From positions 1-57,174 of the forward strand of contig DCQT01000125.1 of assembly GCA_002323535.1 (NCBI GenBank): a stretch of DNA of 57,174 bases. The letters are read 5' to 3'. A program made the translations under genes and the position numbers. Source of the DNA: Bacteriovoracaceae bacterium UBA1511 (lineage in GTDB: Bacteria > Bdellovibrionota > Bacteriovoracia > Bacteriovoracales > Bacteriovoracaceae). The first letter of the stretch is position 1, and each line of letters starts with the position of its first letter. Below, one piece after another: positions 54,342 to 57,174 of the stretch. The notes beneath the pieces were generated by a model. That model saw only the letters and a program-made list of their open reading frames with translations. It had not been told where the DNA came from and searched no databases.

Positions 54342-56099
54342 TTATTGAGTGACGCTTTTTTGCTCGGTAATTACATAGCCAAATTTTTTAACGACATCAT
54401 CAGCGGTAATGATACCGACGATTTCTTTGTCATCAAGCCTTGAGACGACAGGCAGTCTACTTACATGAAACTTATCTAAAAGATGAAGTGCCATGAAAAG
54501 TGATTGATCAGGATAAATTCTGATCACCTTTTTCATACAAAGATCTCCCACTGTTTTATTTCTTTTTTCATCAGAAGTTGCGGCAGAAAAAATCTCACTT
54601 GTGGAAATCATACCTAGAAGTTTAGATTGTTTTACAACGGGAAACCCGGAGACTTTATTTTTTGGTAAGTGTTCTACTGTACTTGATACAACCTCATCGA
54701 AATTTAAAGTTTGAACATCCGTAACCATCGCATCTTCCACGTGTAAAGAATCAAGAACTTCTTGGTCATTTTTACTTGGGAGGTGAATGCCGTCTTGCTC
54801 AGAGATGTTTTCATAAATTGATCCCTCATGAATTTTTTCGGCAATAAAATAAGCAACAATATTTGCAATCATCAGAGGTAGGACAATGTTGTAGTCACGA
54901 GTTAACTCAAAAACCATGAGAATTGATGTGATTGGAGCACGAATAACTGCGGCAAAGTAGGCACCCATTCCAACAAGGGCAAAAGCCCCTACGTTTGGTG
55001 CAATCTCAGGGAAAATCATTTGGGCAATTGCCCCAACGAAGCCACCTAGTGTGGCACCCATTAAAAGGGTGGGCATAAATAAGCCCCCGCTCACTCCACA
55101 CCCGTAGCAGATAGTCGTTGCAATGAACTTAAATCCAAAAATCAGTAATAGTATTTTCCAATCGAGGATGATCGATTGAATCGCCTCGGTTATCGAATTG
55201 TGGCCATCTCCAATTGCTTGAGGTGCGATGTGACTTATTCCGGCGATTGCAAGGAAAGTGAACATGATTAAAGTGAGGCGATGTCCTTTTAAAAGATGAA
55301 GACTTTTTTTGCGGTACCAAGTTACTGATTTTACCCAAGCAACGCCGAGAAACGCGGCAAGAATACCTGTAGTGACATAAAATATTATCTCGTTTGGGTC
55401 GTTGAGTTTATAGTGAAGCTGAGATAGATAGGATGAGTCACCAAGAAATGACTGGGCCACAACAGATGCGGCAACAGAGCTAATGATAATTGAGCCAAGC
55501 ATTTTTGCATTTAGGTCTCCAACAACTTCTTCTAGTGTAAAAACAACAGCTGCAATGGGCGTGTTAAAAGCTGCAGAGATACCTCCCGCCGTTCCAACGG
55601 CAACTAAAGCTTTCACTCGTTTTTTAGATAAGTGGAAAAATCGGCCTAGAGAGGATCCAATTCCTGCAGAAATGGCGGCAGTGGGTCCTTCTCTTCCAAG
55701 GGAAAACCCTGAGGCAAGACTCAAAATAGAGGTCACTAGCTTTGCGACTGTATCTTTTAAGCTTAAATGACCATGAAAAACGGCCAGAGAAATTCTAACA
55801 CCTGGAATCCCAGAGCCTTCAGTTTTGGGAAATACTCTTGTTGTCAGGTAGCCAGAAACTAAAATCGCAGCTGCTCCTGAAATTGTTGCGAAGCCCGAAA
55901 ATGAATCATTCGTGCCAAGAATGACTTTAATTTTCTTCACCGCGTAATAAAATCCGACGGCAACCAGTGCTGATAAAACACCAGTTACAAGGGTTAGGGC
56001 AAAGTAAGCTCTCTCCTCAGCATTAGAGGACTCAACGGTTTTCTGGACAATATATTGTCGCAAGTTATTGATACTATTGAGAAATTTATTTTTTTTCAT
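54342..56099 (-). CDS. ClC-family chloride transporter with C-terminal CBS pair
   Basis: An inner-membrane anion transporter of 585 residues. Motifs: EGSGIPGVR (94-102), GREGP (135-139) with gating Glu137, GGISAAFNTPIAAVVFTLEE, and FAAVIRAPITSILMVFEL. The Glu pair in TLEEVV aligns with the proton-path Glu of E. coli ClC, which favours a Cl-/H+ antiporter. Two CBS domains (about 460-585) probably regulate it. Start uncertain: ATG 56099 is used; GTG 56138 would add 13 residues. Neither has a good ribosome site. Confidence 0.93.
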   Translation of the reverse strand: MKKNKFLNSINNLRQYIVQKTVESSNAEERAYFALTLVTGVLSALVAVGFYYAVKKIKVILGTNDSFSGFATISGAAAILVSGYLTTRVFPKTEGSGIPGVRISLAVFHGHLSLKDTVAKLVTSILSLASGFSLGREGPTAAISAGIGSSLGRFFHLSKKRVKALVAVGTAGGISAAFNTPIAAVVFTLEEVVGDLNAKMLGSIIISSVAASVVAQSFLGDSSYLSQLHYKLNDPNEIIFYVTTGILAAFLGVAWVKSVTWYRKKSLHLLKGHRLTLIMFTFLAIAGISHIAPQAIGDGHNSITEAIQSIILDWKILLLIFGFKFIATTICYGCGVSGGLFMPTLLMGATLGGFVGAIAQMIFPEIAPNVGAFALVGMGAYFAAVIRAPITSILMVFELTRDYNIVLPLMIANIVAYFIAEKIHEGSIYENISEQDGIHLPSKNDQEVLDSLHVEDAMVTDVQTLNFDEVVSSTVEHLPKNKVSGFPVVKQSKLLGMISTSEIFSAATSDEKRNKTVGDLCMKKVIRIYPDQSLFMALHLLDKFHVSRLPVVSRLDDKEIVGIITADDVVKKFGYVITEQKSVTQ

Positions 56100-56190
56100 G
56101 ATTTTTTTCTTTGTGGGTAAAAATATTTCCTTTTTCACTATTGCGCAATTGGCGTGAAAAAAATTCTCCTAATATTTTACTTTTGAAACC

Positions 56191-56280
56191 TTGACACTCG
56201 AGCGCATGCTATTAAATTATTTCGGAATAAAAAATTGATCATATGGACTCTTTTCGGGTCCTAAATTTTAGGAGGATCAT
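56191..56280 (+). promoter_or_regulatory. groES promoter region and leader
   Basis: TTGACA at 56191-56196 is a consensus -35, with only AT-rich sequence (AAATTA, 56214-56219) at the right distance for a -10. The bases TTGACACTC resemble one arm of a CIRCE element (TTAGCACTC), but no matching second arm follows. In the leader, GGACTC/GGGTCC (56245-56261) can form a hairpin, and GATCATATG occurs twice, the second overlapping the groES start. The ribosome site AGGAGG is strong. Confidence 0.4.
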
Positions 56281-56568
56281 ATGCAAGTAAAACCACTTTC
56301 TGACAGAGTTTTAGTTGAGAGACTAGAAGAAGAAAGAAAAACAGCTGCGGGAATCATCATTCCAGACAACAACACGGAAAAGCCGTCTGAAGGAAAAATC
56401 GTCTCAGTTGGCCCAGGAAGAACTTTAGACAATGGAACAGTTCAAGCACTTCAGGTTAAAGAAGGGGATAAGATTCTTTTTGGTAAGTATGCTGGAACAG
56501 AGGTCAAGGTAGAAGGAAGAGACTACCTTATCATGAGAGAAGACGACATCTTAGGTGTTTTACAATAA
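56281..56568 (+). CDS. groES: Co-chaperonin GroES
   Basis: Seven-subunit lid of the GroEL folding chamber. The 95-residue protein has MQVKPLSDRVLVERLEEE at the start, the mobile loop around KTAAGIIIPDN (about 20-30) and the conserved KYAGTEVKVEGRDYLIMREDDILG end. ATG 56281 follows AGGAGG at ideal spacing. groEL starts 26 bases downstream, the standard bicistronic operon. Confidence 0.98.
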   Translation: MQVKPLSDRVLVERLEEERKTAAGIIIPDNNTEKPSEGKIVSVGPGRTLDNGTVQALQVKEGDKILFGKYAGTEVKVEGRDYLIMREDDILGVLQ

Positions 56569-56594
56569 TTAAAAATTTTTAGAAGGAGCTAATC

Positions 56595-57174
56595 ATGGCG
56601 AAAGAATTAAAATATTCAGAAGATGCAAGACATTTAATCCTTGAAGGTGTTAACGCGATGGCAAACGCTGTTCGTGTAACTTTAGGACCTAAAGGTAGAA
56701 ACGTAGTTATCCAAAAGTCATTTGGTGCACCACACATCACAAAAGACGGTGTTTCTGTGGCGAAAGAAATTGAGCTAGAGGATAACTTTCAAAATATGGG
56801 CGCTCAGATGGTTAAAGAAGTTGCTCAAAAAACAAATGAAGATGCTGGTGATGGGACAACAACTGCAACTGTTTTAGCTCAAGCTATCTATAGAGAGGGT
56901 GCAAAGCTTGTTACGGCTGGACATAACCCTATGGAGCTAAAAAGAGGAATTGACCTGGCGGTGACTACTCTTACATCTGAGCTTCAAAAAATGACAAAAA
57001 CAATTAAGACCTCTGAAGAAATTGCTCAGGTTGGAACTATCTCTGGTAACAACGACCATGAAATTGGTGAATTACTTTCAAAGGCAATGGAAAAAGTTGG
57101 TAATAACGGTGTTATCACAATTGAAGAGTCTAAAACTGCTGAAACAACTCTAGACGTTGTTGAAGGAATGCAAT
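56595..57174 (+). CDS. groEL: Chaperonin GroEL, 3' end outside the window
   Basis: ATP-driven folding chamber subunit. The first 193 codons are present and the frame is open at the last base. Starts MAKELKYSEDARHLILEGVN; the equatorial nucleotide-binding motifs VTLGPKGRNVVI and EDAGDGTTTATVLA are intact, with the catalytic Asp in DGTTT, as is the GTISGNND turn into the intermediate domain. ATG 56595 follows AGAAGGAGC. Only one copy is visible here. Confidence 0.97.
   Translation, partial: MAKELKYSEDARHLILEGVNAMANAVRVTLGPKGRNVVIQKSFGAPHITKDGVSVAKEIELEDNFQNMGAQMVKEVAQKTNEDAGDGTTTATVLAQAIYREGAKLVTAGHNPMELKRGIDLAVTTLTSELQKMTKTIKTSEEIAQVGTISGNNDHEIGELLSKAMEKVGNNGVITIEESKTAETTLDVVEGMQ

Noticed and set aside
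56191..56220. CIRCE operator upstream of groES
   Set aside because: TTGACACTC matches one arm at 7 of 9 positions, but no GAGTGCTAA-like arm follows at the right distance, so HrcA control is not supported.
1..57174. Mobile elements, prophage genes, CRISPR arrays, tRNA or rRNA genes
   Set aside because: No transposase, integrase, regularly spaced repeats, cloverleaf or rRNA-like sequence was seen; gaps are short and gene content is chromosomal.

Overview
The window is 57 kb of low-GC (roughly 35% by eye) bacterial chromosome, densely packed with operons that mostly overlap by a few bases. The organism is most likely a Bdellovibrio-like predator of the Bacteriovoracales type. Three things suggest this: a low-GC genome carrying a myxobacterial-style gliding cluster (Glt/Agl), many large secreted proteins of unknown function, and an AddAB-like pair with two Fe-S-type nuclease modules. 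This assignment is inference from gene content and was not tested by database search. I saw no tRNA, rRNA, insertion sequence, integrase or CRISPR array, and no gap between genes exceeds 300 bases.

Layout. (1) 1-13.5 kb, plus strand: the 3' part of ftsK, then the conserved rpsB-tsf-(terminator)-pyrH-frr-uppS-cdsA-rseP-tsaB block, a degenerate phosphatidylserine-decarboxylase-like gene, pssA, an exported barrel-like protein, truA and tig. This block joins translation, ribosome recycling, envelope lipid synthesis and protein folding. (2) 13.5-17.4 kb, minus strand: flavin-reductase-like protein, homogentisate dioxygenase, fumarylacetoacetase-family hydrolase and a HisC-family aminotransferase, which together look like a tyrosine catabolic operon. 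(3) 17.5-18.6 kb, plus: a DUF309 protein and an EI24-type membrane protein. (4) 18.6-22.75 kb, minus: a 710-residue type IV pilin-like, adhesin-like protein preceded by two secreted proteins. Those two are diverged paralogues sharing the identical peptide YSTNVTSNF. A 235-base leader with repeats and hairpins lies upstream. (5) 23-33.2 kb, minus: a membrane Fe-S oxidoreductase, three exported proteins of unknown function, hisS and valS.

(6) 33.3-40.0 kb, plus: a lipoprotein, then an AddB-like nuclease and an AddA-like helicase-nuclease, translationally coupled. (7) 40.1-50.0 kb: an outer-membrane barrel, a GltC-like TPR protein, a GltD-like TPR protein, a GltE-like TPR lipoprotein, a small secreted protein and a GltG-like FHA/TM/AgmX-PglI protein on the plus strand. 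They face a TolQ-TolR-TolR motor operon on the minus strand. Together these match the logic of the Myxococcus Agl/Glt machine: an inner-membrane proton-driven motor, a trans-periplasmic adaptor, TPR periplasmic proteins and an outer-membrane barrel. (8) 50.0-57.2 kb: gmhA and trxA (minus), an RDD membrane protein and polA (plus; its proofreading domain looks inactive), a ClC antiporter with CBS domains (minus), and groES followed by the 5' part of groEL.

The best candidates for undescribed biology are the paired YSTNVTSNF paralogues with their pilin-like adhesin, the three exported unknowns upstream of hisS, the catalytically dead Psd-like protein, and the particular form of the gliding machine seen here.
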